Source: Zeugodacus cucurbitae
Taxonomy: Eukaryota; Arthropoda; Insecta; Diptera; Tephritidae
DNA length: 64,000 bases
Direction: 5' to 3'
NCBI RefSeq assembly: GCF_028554725.1
Contig: NC_071667.1
Span: forward strand, 36,599,501 to 36,663,500
Below, one piece after another: positions 22,182-33,797 of the stretch. Position numbers and translations under genes: made by a program. The notes under the pieces are model-generated. The model was given only the letters and a program-made list of their open reading frames with translations, was not told where the DNA came from and searched no databases. Each line of letters opens with the position of its first letter. Positions within the stretch are counted from its first letter, which is position 1.

Positions 22182-22509
22182 TGGGGAGATTTTTTATGTG
22201 GTGGGTCCCAAGCCCTACGCACAACCGCAGAAGCGGGCTTCGCCTTCTCACTTTAGCTCGCCTCCAAACGGATGTCTGTTAGCTACCCAGGGGATACTTG
22301 GTCTAAAACCGGAAGTCGTGAACTGCTTGAGTCATATGCAAAAGAATCGTTCCTGGCCACTCCCAAGTGAATGGCAATCAGAAACTTTCCTCACTTGCGT
22401 GAACTTCTACATATGACCCCATCCCTAACAATTAATTATTACAAAAGCAGGTAAATTTTGGATATTGTTAAAATTAATAAAAATGTAATTGTAAAAAATT
22501 AAAAAAAAA

Positions 22510-23645
22510 ACAAGGAAGGGCTAAGTTCGGGTGAAACCGAGCATTTTATACTCTCGCAGTTTATTTATCTTTTTTTATAAATTTTATATAATATACAATT
22601 TGACCCACATATTCATCATATATATGGTATAAAGTTCATTGAATGTTGGAAACCCTAATATTAAGTTCGGAGCACCGAGGTTCTCGATATACGGGGCCTT
22701 GAATACCTATGGTCCGATTTCGGCGATTTCTATAAACGGGCTGCCACACTATAAATTCAGTATTTATGCAAAGTTCTGTTCCGATATCTTCACTAGTGCT
22801 TACTTTACATATTGTAAAATAAACTATTCAGATCGACTTCAAAGGAGTAGGCGTGGTTTTGAACCGATTTGGCCTATTTTCACAACATATCATTTGGATG
22901 TAAGGAAAATATTACAAATCAAGTTTCATTTATATTGGTCGAGTAAAATTTATTAATACCAATTTGGGCGGAGCCCTTCTGTACCTTCCTTATAATGAAA
23001 TTTAAGGTTTGTGATGTTTTCCCTTACTGAATTAAAGCATTTTTAGTAGTTTTCAACATAACCTTTGTATGGGAGATGGGCGTGGTTTTAATCCGATTTG
23101 TTCCATTTTTGGACTGTATAAGGTAGTACCTAAGAGAAACGATTCTAGAAAGTTGATATGGCTTAAGTAAGTATGAGATAAGTAAAAAAAACTTAGTAGG
23201 GGCGGGGCCACGCCCACTTTTCCAAAGAAATTACATCCAAATATACCCCTTCATAGTGTGATCCTTTGTACCAAATTTTATTTCTATAGCACTTTATGTG
23301 TTTTCGTTTTTTGCCATTTTGTGGGCGTGGCAGTGGTCCGATTTTGTCCATTCCTATGGTCCCCAGAAGCAAGTGAGCCAAGTTTCATCAAGATATCTTA
23401 ATTTTTACTCAAGTTACAAGCTTGCACAGACGGACGGACGGACAGACAGACATCCGGATTTGAACTCCACTATTCACCCTGATAACTTTGGTATATATAA
23501 CCCTATATCTAACTCGTTTAGTTTTAGGTGTTACAAAGAACCGTTATGTGAACAAAACTATAATACTCTCTTAGTAACTTTGTTGCGATAGTATAACAAA
23601 ACTATAATACTCTCTTAGCAACTTTGTTGAGAGAGTATAAAAATG
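22510..23645 (+). repeat. High-copy noncoding repeat, copy B (most complete)
   Basis: It starts AAGGAAGGGCTAAGTTCGGG, with a hairpin-forming TTCGGGTGAAACCGAG and TTTATACTCTCGCAG. GGGCGTGG/CGCCCAC blocks lie at 23075-23340, a GACGGACGGACGGACAGACAG run at 23430-23450, and the end is AACTTTGTTGAGAGAGTATAA. TTATACTCTC near the start and GAGAGTATAA near the end are inverted copies. It has no coding capacity. The family also occurs at 1121-1915/4367-4490, 52384-53116/57638-58200 and, as scraps, at 4752 and 59500. Its class is unknown to me; a nonautonomous rolling-circle or DNA element is possible. Confidence 0.7.
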
Positions 23646-23799
23646 TGGAGTATAAATTCTCATAAATTCGTTTTTTTGCGATCGCAATAGCAATATAAAA
23701 TCATAGTGATTTAAAAATAGCAATCACTGAAATCACAGTCATCCCAAAAATAGCAATATCGCTCATCACTATTACACTATTTATGCAAATACCTCGAGA

Positions 23800-24420
23800 A
23801 AATTGATATACAGCGTGGTGACAATGATAATAGCGTCCTCCGACAAATCCGTTTACGAGTATCCAAAGCTTTTATTGCTTGTATATTAAACGTAATTACG
23901 GAGCACACTCGACTGTTGACTACACGCTTTAATATTCGCAGAACATTTTGTTCGAACTGGTGAGAACTCCAATAAATTATAAACTACCGAAATACAAACT
24001 TGTAACCACTTAGCCTACACTTCAAGCTAAATAATCAGTTGTATTTAATTACAACTGCAGACGTGAGATCGCAGAAGTGCTGATTAAGTGCACCCGCAAC
24101 TTTTGTAATTCGAATCTTTGTTTTTCGTCCGCTACTTGTTACGATACCTGCTGAGTCAGGCAACTCGCCACATTTTTGGGTATTTCTAAACCCAATTGCG
24201 TTTCCCGTGATAACTCTTCCCCTCCTAAGTGTGGGACGTCCTCGGACCTTGGGTTTGCATTTGCGTGATGTTTTACATTACTTTTAAAATTGCGGCTCTT
24301 CTGCTTTCTAGAGAAAGTAACTAGGTCAAACAAAGCACCGAGGATGACCAGTATGATTAGAATGACTGATGTCTGTGTAATAACCATCATTTAGTTGCTC
24401 CATACATGGAATTTCTGCTA
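23800..24420 (-). pseudogene. Errantivirus-like env tail plus LTR remnant
   Basis: The minus-strand ORF 24139-24390 (83 codons) has a hydrophobic span (SVILIILVILGALFDLV) followed by a basic/polar tail, like the C-terminus of an insect gypsy-type envelope. Within it lies a purine run GGAGGGGAAG, followed at about 24217 by AGTTATCACGGG, which looks like a polypurine tract and an LTR start. The sequence down to about 23800 could be the LTR, with an AATAAA at about 23880. No second LTR or other gene is present. It is a single-copy call from layout, so tentative. Confidence 0.42.
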
Positions 24421-24690
24421 CTTTTATCTGAATAGCATTTCGATTTACAAAATCCGTTTAATTCACGCTAACTTTGTTTGAAAACGTTACCAACTATCCC
24501 TTTTCAATGCAATAGTGTCGTTGTCAGACGTTACCATAGCTGCACGATCGTTTATCGATTCTTAAGGGCGAATTGACAAAAGTACCCGGAACTATTGTGT
24601 ACGTGTGATCGGTTATCTGTTTCTTGCACATTACATTCATCATTTAACAATTTATATATACCTCTTGCACAATTCTGCGAATGATCTTAG
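24421..24690. other. No recognised feature
   Basis: AT-rich spacer between the env-tail remnant and a short tandem repeat. I see no coding or RNA signal. Confidence 0.5.
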
Positions 24691-24697
24691 TACAATC

Positions 24698-24835
24698 ACG
24701 GATGAAAGACCCAAAACTGCGAACCAAAACTACATGTACACTTTGAGTACTGTTCTTGGTACTATTACGGATGAAAGACCCAAAACTGCGAACCAAAACA
24801 CCACGTGCACTTTCAGTACTGCGACCCACAAAAGC
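24698..24835. repeat. Two-unit tandem repeat, period 69
   Basis: ACGGATGAAAGACCCAAAAC begins at 24698 and again at 24767. The units share the following GCGAACCAAAAC and GTGCACTTT/GTACACTTT segments with small differences. The period, 69, is a multiple of three, which is why a plus-strand ORF spans it; that ORF has no known domain. Confidence 0.8.
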
Positions 24836-25035
24836 GCAGAAACTATTAATAACAAAATCATTAATTATATTTCATATTTATTGAAAATATCATGCCATTT
24901 AGATGTTTATTATTATATTTACTTTATACATGTATTATTATACTGCACTATATACATATGTAAAACGTATTGAATAGTTGAACAGTTTTTACTATCTGAC
25001 AAAAGCTGGAGGAAGAGTTGCAAATGTCAAATACC

Positions 25036-27019
25036 TAGGGATGCAAACATCGTGAAATTAAACATCGATGGTTCGATGTATCGATGTTTCTCCAAAACCC
25101 ATCGAAATCAAAAACATCGGCCATTAAAACATCGATACATCGAAACATCGATGTATTTTTGAACTTTTTTAACGTATTTTATAAGTGAGCATAAAAGGCT
25201 TATTTCAGAACCATAAATAAGTGAAATACAGTAGTAGGCCTTTAGTTGATATATATTTGAGCTACCTATTAAAACTTTTTCTCAATAAATAAAATATATA
25301 AATAGTTTTTTTACAAACAACAAATTATTTATTTAAAACAGAATTTAAAAATAACAATTTGGAAAGTCTTTTTCCTGTCAAGCGATTTCTTTGCTGTGTG
25401 ATCGTTGCTCCAGCTTTAGAAAACAGTCGTTCACTAGGTACTGAAGTGGCCACAATAGATAAATATTTAGAAGCTTGTTTATACAATTCCGGGAATACAT
25501 TTTTCATACCATCCCACATTTCTGTTGGATTCTGATTGATAGAAGCAACAGCCGATCCAAGATACATTTGCACTTCAACTTCCGTTGTTGTAATAGCAGA
25601 TGACTTGGAAAACTTACATTTCATATTTTGGTGGGCCAACTGTTTATGATGGCTCCAAATATCAAACGGGTTTTCTGTTGCAAACTCATCCGAAGATTCC
25701 GACGTACTAACGCTATTATTTGCATCCTTTATGAAACTATTTAAATACAAAACTGTTTTTTTTTTTAGCCAGTGCATCTTTAAAATGCAGTAATTTGAAT
25801 CTCGGATCCAATACAGTAGCCAACGCCAGAACTGAATTAAATTCAAGTTTGTCAAATCTCTTATTCATGTTCTTTTGCAGTTCACTTTTTAGCTCCCCTA
25901 CAATAGCATCTTGAGCTGAAATTTTTGTCAGAGCTTCAGTTAAACAGCTTACCAAAGGTATAACCTTGCTAATGGTAACGTAGGTATCAGCCGAAATCTC
26001 CCTGGTCACAATTTCAAAACACTTTAATAATTCAATCAGCTCCTTAATTTTGTTCAGCTCGGAGGCATTAACCATAGAGGGTGCTTCTGGGCGAGTGAGC
26101 AGTACTTCACTTAAAATAGGGGCTAACTGGACAAATCTCTCTAGCATATAAAAACATGAATTCCATCGCGTTCTTACGTCAAGAATCATTTTCTTGGTAT
26201 TACTTGTAGAAGCCCCGGTGTCTATTTGTTTCTGCCGCAATTGATCACTGGCATTAACACTTCTTTTAATAAACTTAACAATGTCGCGCACCTTAGTTAT
26301 CAAAGCTGATACTTCCGTGGACTTATCTATTGATTGCGTTACAACCAAATTAAGCGTGTGTGCGAAGCAGGGTATTATTTTTTTTCGCCAAACAAGCTTC
26401 TATTTAATTTCATCATGGTTGAATTATTATCAGCATCTGAAGCATCTGAATTTCTTATAAAGAAGCTCCAGACCCTGCTTTTTAATTTTGAAGGCAGCAT
26501 TTTGAAAATCTGAAATATTGTGTACATATTTAATCGTCTAATGTAATTATTTACATATATTTTATATTCACTACACCTGTAATAAAGTTGTGATTGATAA
26601 CAGATGAATTCGAAACAACACTTATATTAAACGCTCAAAAACAACTTCTAACACACATAGCACGAAATAGACTGTCACACAAAATGTATTTTCGATTTTT
26701 TGTAAAACTTATTTCGCATTAATTCATAAGCGAATTCTCAGTATTATTCAAGTGCACATTCAACCAACGAATTCTCCATATTATTCAAGTGCACATTCAA
26801 CCAACGAATTCTCCGTAGCAGATGTTTTCGCATTAATACCGAGAAAAAGTGCTGCAAAGATGTGGAGTAAAATTTGAAAAAAACATCGACATAAAACATC
26901 GTTGAAAGTGACATCGATGTATCGATATTTTTAGAATCACAACATCGATGGCTAACATCGATGCTTTTTGACGAAAACATTGATGTTTCAGAAACATCGA
27001 TACATCGTTTGCAGCCCTA
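25036..27019 (-). mobile_element. hAT-family DNA transposon, internally deleted
   Basis: The terminal inverted repeat is TAGGGATGCAAAC at 25036 and, read on the minus strand, TAGGGCTGCAAAC from 27019. An exact 8-base target duplication CAAATACC flanks it (25028-25035 and 27020-27027). Both subterminal regions carry many ACATCGATG/TCGATACATCG motifs, likely transposase-binding repeats as known in hAT elements. The transposase is on the minus strand. Its N-terminal part (zinc finger, first catalytic region) is missing, so this copy is nonautonomous. It inserted in the last exon of the TRMT61A pseudogene. Confidence 0.92.
25325..26420 (-). pseudogene. hAT transposase, C-terminal half, frameshifted
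   Basis: The minus strand holds, in order, a degenerate DNxSxM-like stretch and CFAHTLNLVVTQSID (the C-x2-H motif of hAT transposases) at about 26330-26400. Then comes 26348-25737 (DVRTRWNSCFYMLERF, ATVLDPRFKLLHF). After a frame change in an A/T homopolymer at 25757-25766 follows 25855-25325, with the hAT C-terminal dimerisation region (SVPSERLFSKAGATITQQRN, LTGKRLSKLLFLNSVL). The frame break lies exactly at a ten-base homopolymer, so a sequencing or assembly indel could be responsible. Even so, the missing N-terminal half makes it inactive. Copies 2 and 3 downstream contain only the first part (209 codons). Confidence 0.85.
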
Positions 27020-28040
27020 CAAATACCCCGTGCGGCCTGGAAGTGTAAGCTGTGCACATTATGTGAGGACTCTTTTGGTTTATATAGGAGTTTTTGTAAG
27101 ATCTGTTCTTTCATTAGTTTTACTAGTACTAGATTCATCCAATTTCTTGGAGGAGGGTTTCTATAAAATATAAAGTAAAATTTTAATTTTAACTACATAA
27201 AAGTTGGTAATAATTACCTTATGTTTCAGGAATTCTAAATCTAGCACGGGCAACGTTCTAGTCTTAACATCCATGCTCTTGCTGTAGTGTTTCCACTGAA
27301 CTAATTTCGGTGAATCCATGTCCTTGTAAAGCGATACAACAACGTTATGATTCCTCAATACATGGTGAAAATGAATCAAAAAAGTCCTCCTAATTAAACA
27401 TGCAAGAAGTTTTTAAATTTTTATGATCACAAACATTCACTTAAATTTACCCTTTAATTTCTGTGCTTTAGCTGCTAATGGCACGACCAACTGAGGTGCC
27501 GGTAAGTTCAAAAATACTGCCGCTGCTTTGCCCTCTAGATCATTGGCAAAACCCAGTTAACACACGTCGCGATGATAAACGTAACAAAAGCACCCAAACC
27601 ACGTCGTTCCAATTCTTCACGTGCTTGTGTTGACCAAAAGGTTTAATTGCACGTAAAAAAGTGACATTAAACCTAATATCTGGTGTGTAAATGATTTGTG
27701 TTCGATGTAGCAGCGATTGCATCCATAGTTCTGGAATTGCTTGCAGCACATATTCCATCGCTTCGAAAGTTCTATGCTGCTACCATAACAGACACCAATT
27801 AGGTTGCGTACCTTTAACGGGCCGTATGAGGTTTAAAATATCTGTATGGAAAATTAATTAGAATTTAAGGCCAGATAATATTATTATATTCAACAATTAT
27901 TTACGTATTCAATGGTTTCGCCCTTGATGTTGACCATTGCTGGCGTAGTTTCTATTGCGTGCTTCGAATTGACAGTGCGATGAAGTATTACTTTATCACC
28001 CTCTTCAATTCCATATTTTGGCTTTAGAAAACTTTTATTT

Positions 28041-28640
28041 TACGTTTTACTTATTTAAAAATGCGTGCTTCAATAATTTAATCTTTAATTAGGCTGCAGA
28101 TCACTGATTTAAATAAAACACGCAAAATAATAATTCACAAGCAGCCATGATATAGCTCAAAACAAAACTTGATCAAATACGAGAACTTTGGTTGTTTCTT
28201 TCTATCATTCAGAGAGCTGTACGAGAGAAGAGTTGAGGTAAATGTTTATGCACATTTTGCCCTTTGTTGCATATGTGTGTATGTAGTGGTGTTATCTTTG
28301 AATGTGTTGGAGTTTCAGTACCCTTGACTTGCTGGGTCTACAACAGTGGTCGGCACTCCATACCACAATTGTGCCGACTCAAGTCACACGTACCTTTAAG
28401 TGCTGAACACAAAGACGACAACACGACACGACGTAACGACGGCTGATCACAAATGTCGCTTTGAAGTCAGCGTTTTGAACATTTTGAAGACGGCAGCGAC
28501 ATATCAAACAGCAATTTCATTGTTGCCGTAATAAAATCTTTCACTACAATAAAATTTACATATTTAGTTTAAAGTGAAACTATTTGTGAAAAAAAATTAA
28601 AATGGTCGATTTATTTGTTTTAAATAATCGATTGTTATTT
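28041..28640. other. Upstream region of TRMT61A copy 1 within unit 1
   Basis: No gene is recognised. It contains an inverted repeat GTCGGCAC...GTGCCGAC (about 28350-28377). It is repeated at about 30920-31518 and 33798-34396. A related sequence in opposite orientation (GTGCCGACCACTG) occurs at 34802. Plus-strand ORFs of 60 codons here have no domain and recur only because the unit is triplicated. Confidence 0.6.
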
Positions 28641-29898
28641 TTTTAGCCAGTGCATCTTTAAAATGCAGTAATTTGAATCTCGGATCCAATACAGTAGCCA
28701 ACGCCAGAACTGAATTAAATTCAAGTTTGTCAAATCTCTTATTCATGTTCTTTTGCAGTTCACTTTTTAGCTCCCCTACAATAGCATCTTGAGCTGAAAT
28801 TTTTGTCAGAGCTTCAGTTAAACAGCTTACCAAAGGTATAACCTTGCTAATGGTAACGTAGGTATCAGCCGAAATCTCCCTGGTCACAATTTCAAAACAC
28901 TTTAATAATTCAATCAGCTCCTTAATTTTGTTCAGCTCGGAGGCATTAACCATAGAGGGTGCTTCTGGGCCAGTGAGCAGTACTTCACTTAAAATAGGGG
29001 CTAACTGGACAAATCTCTCTAGCATATAAAAACATGAATTCCATCGCGTTCTTACGTCAAGAATCATTTTCTTGGTATTACTTGTAGAAGCCCCGGTGTC
29101 TATTTGTTTCTGCCGCAATTGATCACTGGCATTAACACTTCTTTTAATAAACTTAACAATGTCGCGCACCTTAGTTATCAAAGCTGATACTTCCGTGGAC
29201 TTATCTATTGATTGCGTTACAACCAAATTAAGCGTGTGTGCGAAGCAGGGTATTATTTTTTTTCGCCAAACAAGCTTCTATTTAATTTCATCATGGTTGA
29301 ATTATTATCAGCATCTGAAGCATCTGAATTTCTTATAAAGAAGCTCCAGACCCTGCTTTTTAATTTTGAAGGCAGCATTTTGAAAATCTGAAATATTGTG
29401 TACATATTTAATCGTCTAATGTAATTATTTACATATATTTTATATTCACTACACCTGTAATAAAGTTGTGATTGATAACAGATGAATTCGAAACAACACT
29501 TATATTAAACGCTCAAAAACAACTTCTAACACACATAGCACGAAATAGACTGTCACACAAAATGTATTTTCGATTTTTTGTAAAACTTATTTCGCATTAA
29601 TTCATAAGCGAATTCTCAGTATTATTCAAGTGCACATTCAACCAACGAATTCTCCATATTATTCAAGTGCACATTCAACCAACGAATTCTCCGTAGCAGA
29701 TGTTTTCGCATTAATACCGAGAAAAAGTGCTGCAAAGATGTGGAGTAAAATTTGAAAAAAAACATCGACATAAAACATCGTTGAAAGTGACATCGATGTA
29801 TCGATATTTTTAGAATCACAACATCGATGGCTAACATCGATGCTTTTTGACGAAAACATTGATGTTTCAGAAACATCGATACATCGTTTGCATCCCTA
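28640..29898 (-). pseudogene. Truncated hAT, copy 2 (in tandem unit 2)
   Basis: It is identical in layout to 25762-27019, with the hAT right half only. The transposase remnant 28597-29226 runs past the duplication junction and ends in unrelated residues. The right end at 29898 is followed by CAAATACC. A three-fold GAATTCTC...CAACCAA minirepeat (about 29610-29690) is present in all units. Confidence 0.88.
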
Positions 29899-29906
29899 CA
29901 AATACC

Positions 29907-30919
29907 CCGTGCGGCCTGGAAGTGTAAGCTGTGCACATTATGTGAGGACTCTTTTGGTTTATATAGGAGTTTTTGTAAGATCTGTTCTTTCATTAGTTTT
30001 ACTAGTACTAGATTCATCCAATTTCTTGGAGGAGGGTTTCTATAAAATATAAAGTAAAATTTTAATTTTAACTACATAAAAGTTGGTAATAATTACCTTA
30101 TGTTTCAGGAATTCTAAATCTAGCACGGGCAACGTTCTAGTCTTAACATCCATGCTCTTGCTGTAGTGTTTCCACTGAACTAATTTCGGTGAATCCATGT
30201 CCTTGTAAAGCGATACAACAACGTTATGATTCCTCAATACATGGTGAAAATGAATCAAAAAAGTCCTCCTAATTAAACATGCAAGAAGTTTTTAAATTTT
30301 TATGATCACAAACATTCACTTAAATTTACCCTTTAATTTCTGTGCTTTAGCTGCTAATGGCACGACCAACTGAGGTGCCGGTAAGTTCAAAAATACTGCC
30401 GCTGCTTTGCCCTCTAGATCATTGGCAAAACCCAGTTAACACACGTCGCGATGATAAACGTAACAAAAGCACCCAAACCACGTCGTTCCAATTCTTCACG
30501 TGCTTGTGTTGACCAAAAGGTTTAATTGCACGTAAAAAAGTGACATTAAACCTAATATCTGGTGTGTAAATGATTTGTGTTCGATGTAGCAGCGATTGCA
30601 TCCATAGTTCTGGAATTGCTTGCAGCACATATTCCATCGCTTCGAAAGTTCTATGCTGCTACCATAACAGACACCAATTAGGTTGCGTACCTTTAACGGG
30701 CCGTATGAGGTTTAAAATATCTGTATGGAAAATTAATTAGAATTTAAGGCCAGATAATATTATTATATTCAACAATTATTTACGTATTCAATGGTTTCGC
30801 CCTTGATGTTGACCATTGCTGGCGTAGTTTCTATTGCGTGCTTCGAATTGACAGTGCGATGAAGTATTACTTTATCACCCTCTTCAATTCCATATTTTGG
30901 CTTTAGAAAACTTTTATTT
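29907..30919 (-). pseudogene. TRMT61A-like pseudogene, copy 2
   Basis: The same broken exons as copy 1, shifted by 2879 bases, carrying the same frame breaks and the same missing SAM loop. The terminal GYLTFATLPPAF segment is absent because only the part right of the hAT element was duplicated. Identical defects show that decay preceded triplication. Confidence 0.8.
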
Positions 30920-31518
30920 TACGTTTTACTTATTTAAAAATGCGTGCTTCAATAATTTAATCTTTAATTAGGCTGCAGATCACTGATTTAAATAAAACAC
31001 GCAAAATAATAATTCACAAGCAGCCATGATATAGCTCAAAACAAAACTTGATCAAATACGAGAACTTTGGTTGTTTCTTTCTATCATTCAGAGAGCTGTA
31101 CGAGAGAAGAGTTGAGGTAAATGTTTATGCACATTTTGCCCTTTGTTGCATATGTGTGTATGTAGTGGTGTTATCTTTGAATGTGTTGGAGTTTCAGTAC
31201 CCTTGACTTGCTGGGTCTACAACAGTGGTCGGCACTCCATACCACAATTGTGCCGACTCAAGTCACACGTACCTTTAAGTGCTGAACACAAAGACGACAA
31301 CACGACACGACGTAACGACGGCTGATCACAAATGTCGCTTTGAATTCAGCGTTTTGAACATTTTGAAGACGGCAGCGACATATCAAACAGCAATTTCATT
31401 GTTGCCGTAATAAAATCTTTCACTACAATAAAATTTACATATTTAGTTTAAAGTGAAACTATTTGTGAAAAAAAATTAAAATGGTCGATTTATTTGTTTT
31501 AAATAATCGATTGTTATT

Positions 31519-32776
31519 TTTTTAGCCAGTGCATCTTTAAAATGCAGTAATTTGAATCTCGGATCCAATACAGTAGCCAACGCCAGAACTGAATTAAATT
31601 CAAGTTTGTCAAATCTCTTATTCATGTTCTGTTGCAGTTCACTTTTTAGCTCCCCTACAATAGCATCTTGAGCTGAAATTTTTGTCAGAGCTTCAGTTAA
31701 ACAGCTTACCAAAGGTATAACCTTGCTAATGGTAACGTAGGTATCAGCCGAAATCTCCCTGGTCACAATTTCAAAACACTTTAATAATTCAATCAGCTCC
31801 TTAATTTTGTTCAGCTCGGAGGCATTAACCATAGAGGGTGCTTCTGGGCGAGTGAGCAGTACTTCACTTAAAATAGGGGCTAACTGGACAAATCTCTCTA
31901 GCATATAAAAACATGAATTCCATCGCGTTCTTACGTCAAGAATCATTTTCTTGGTATTACTTGTAGAAGCCCCGGTGTCTATTTGTTTCTGCCGCAATTG
32001 ATCACTGGCATTAACACTTCTTTTAATAAACTTAACAATGTCGCGCACCTTAGTTATCAAAGCTGATACTTCCGTGGACTTATCTATTGATTGCGTTACA
32101 ACCAAATTAAGCGTGTGTGCGAAGCAGGGTATTATTTTTTTTCGCCAAACAAGCTTCTATTTAATTTCATCATGGTTGAATTATTATCAGCATCTGAAGC
32201 ATCTGAATTTCTTATAAAGAAGCTCCAGACCCTGCTTTTTAATTTTGAAGGCAGCATTTTGAAAATCTGAAATATTGTGTACATATTTAATCGTCTAATG
32301 TAATTATTTACATATATTTTATATTCACTACACCTGTAATAAAGTTGTGATTGATAACAGATGAATTCGAAACAACACTTATATTAAACGCTCAAAAACA
32401 ACTTCTAACACACATAGCACGAAATAGACTGTCACACAAAATGTATTTTCGATTTTTTGTAAAACTTATTTCGCATTAATTCATAAGCGAATTCTCAGTA
32501 TTATTCAAGTGCACATTCAACCAACGAATTCTCCATATTATTCAAGTGCACATTCAACCAACGAATTCTCCGTAGCAGATGTTTTCGCATTAATACCGAG
32601 AAAAAGTGCTGCAAAGATGTGGAGTAAAATTTGAAAAAAACATCGACATAAAACATCGTTGAAAGTGACATCGATGTATCGATATTTTTAGAATCACAAC
32701 ATCGATGGCTAACATCGATGCTTTTTGACGAAAACATTGATGTTTCAGAAACATCGATACATCGTTTGCATCCCTA
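31519..32776 (-). pseudogene. Truncated hAT, copy 3 (in tandem unit 3)
   Basis: The same as copy 2. The transposase remnant 31476-32105 has the same junction tail. The right end at 32776 is followed by CAAATACC (32777-32784). One substitution changes a lysine codon to glutamine relative to copy 1 (ELQQNMNKR). Confidence 0.88.
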
Positions 32777-32784
32777 CAAATACC

Positions 32785-33797
32785 CCGTGCGGCCTGGAAG
32801 TGTAAGCTGTGCACATTATGTGAGGACTCTTTTGGTTTATATAGGAGTTTTTGTAAGATCTGTTCTTTCATTAGTTTTACTAGTACTAGATTCATCCAAT
32901 TTCTTGGAGGAGGGTTTCTATAAAATATAAAGTAAAATTTTAATTTTAACTACATAAAAGTTGGTAATAATTACCTTATGTTTCAGGAATTCTAAATCTA
33001 GCACGGGCAACGTTCTAGTCTTAACATCCATGCTCTTGCTGTAGTGTTTCCACTGAACTAATTTCGGTGAATCCATGTCCTTGTAAAGCGATACAACAAC
33101 GTTATGATTCCTCAATACATGGTGAAAATGAATCAAAAAAGTCCTCCTAATTAAACATGCAAGAAGTTTTTAAATTTTTATGATCACAAACATTCACTTA
33201 AATTTACCCTTTAATTTCTGTGCTTTAGCTGCTAATGGCACGACCAACTGAGGTGCCGGTAAGTTCAAAAATACTGCCGCTGCTTTGCCCTCTAGATCAT
33301 TGGCAAAACCCAGTTAACACACGTCGCGATGATAAACGTAACAAAAGCACCCAAACCACGTCGTTCCAATTCTTCACGTGCTTGTGTTGACCAAAAGGTT
33401 TAATTGCACGTAAAAAAGTGACATTAAACCTAATATCTGGTGTGTAAATGATTTGTGTTCGATGTAGCAGCGATTGCATCCATAGTTCTGGAATTGCTTG
33501 CAGCACATATTCCATCGCTTCGAAAGTTCTATGCTGCTACCATAACAGACACCAATTAGGTTGCGTACCTTTAACGGGCCGTATGAGGTTTAAAATATCT
33601 GTATGGAAAATTAATTAGAATTTAAGGCCAGATAATATTATTATATTCAACAATTATTTACGTATTCAATGGTTTCGCCCTTGATGTTGACCATTGCTGG
33701 CGTAGTTTCTATTGCGTGCTTCGAATTGACAGTGCGATGAAGTATTACTTTATCACCCTCTTCAATTCCATATTTTGGCTTTAGAAAACTTTTATTT
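32785..33797 (-). pseudogene. TRMT61A-like pseudogene, copy 3
   Basis: The same exon set and lesions as copies 1 and 2, shifted by a further 2878 bases. The unit ends at about 34396, where sequence unique to this side (ATAAATGATGTACC) begins. Confidence 0.8.

Larger units (their letters stand above)
20251..22426 (-). mobile_element. RTE-like LINE, copy 1, with RT core deleted
   Basis: Minus-strand element flanked by an exact 8-base duplication AACAATTA (20243-20250 and 22427-22434). It has a complete-looking 3' end with a TA-repeat tail (20251-20270), a C-terminal RT region, pre-RT linker, endonuclease and 5' UTR (22182-22426). The catalytic RT is absent. Because the duplication is intact, the missing segment was lost after insertion, or the parent was already deleted. 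Confidence 0.85.
24999..28040 (-). pseudogene. TRMT61A-like tRNA (adenine58-N1) methyltransferase pseudogene, copy 1
   Basis: Minus-strand exons read from 28040: PKYGIEEGDKVIL...KGETIEYV, then YGPLKVRNLIGVCYGSSIEL, WMQSLLHRTQIIYTPDI, LRAIKPFG, AAAVFLNLPAPQLVVPLAAK, FSPCIE...GHGFTEISSVETLQQEH, LPVLDLEFLKHK, KLDESSTSK, and a final GYLTFATLPPAF. The last is split by the hAT element, with its end at 24999-25027. These match the catalytic subunit of the nuclear enzyme that makes m1A58 in tRNA. Introns are retained, with GT...AG at about 27166-27216, 27390-27450 and 27840-27905. Damage: no ATG at the expected start, several frameshifts and stops, and no GTGSGS-type SAM-binding loop between YTPDI and LRAIKPFG (about 30 residues missing). 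It is a DNA-level, non-retroposed dead copy. Confidence 0.82.

Noticed and set aside
20333..22416. Plus-strand ORFs across the RTE copy (for example 20333-20713, 21314-21628 and 21949-22416)
   Set aside because: They are antisense shadows of RTE ORF2, which has recognisable endonuclease and C-terminal motifs on the minus strand. The same shadow recurs at 63599.
27161..33515. Short minus-strand ORFs (72 codons) as independent small genes
   Set aside because: They are shifted-frame readings of single TRMT61A exons. The conserved residues alternate between frames, which shows decay.
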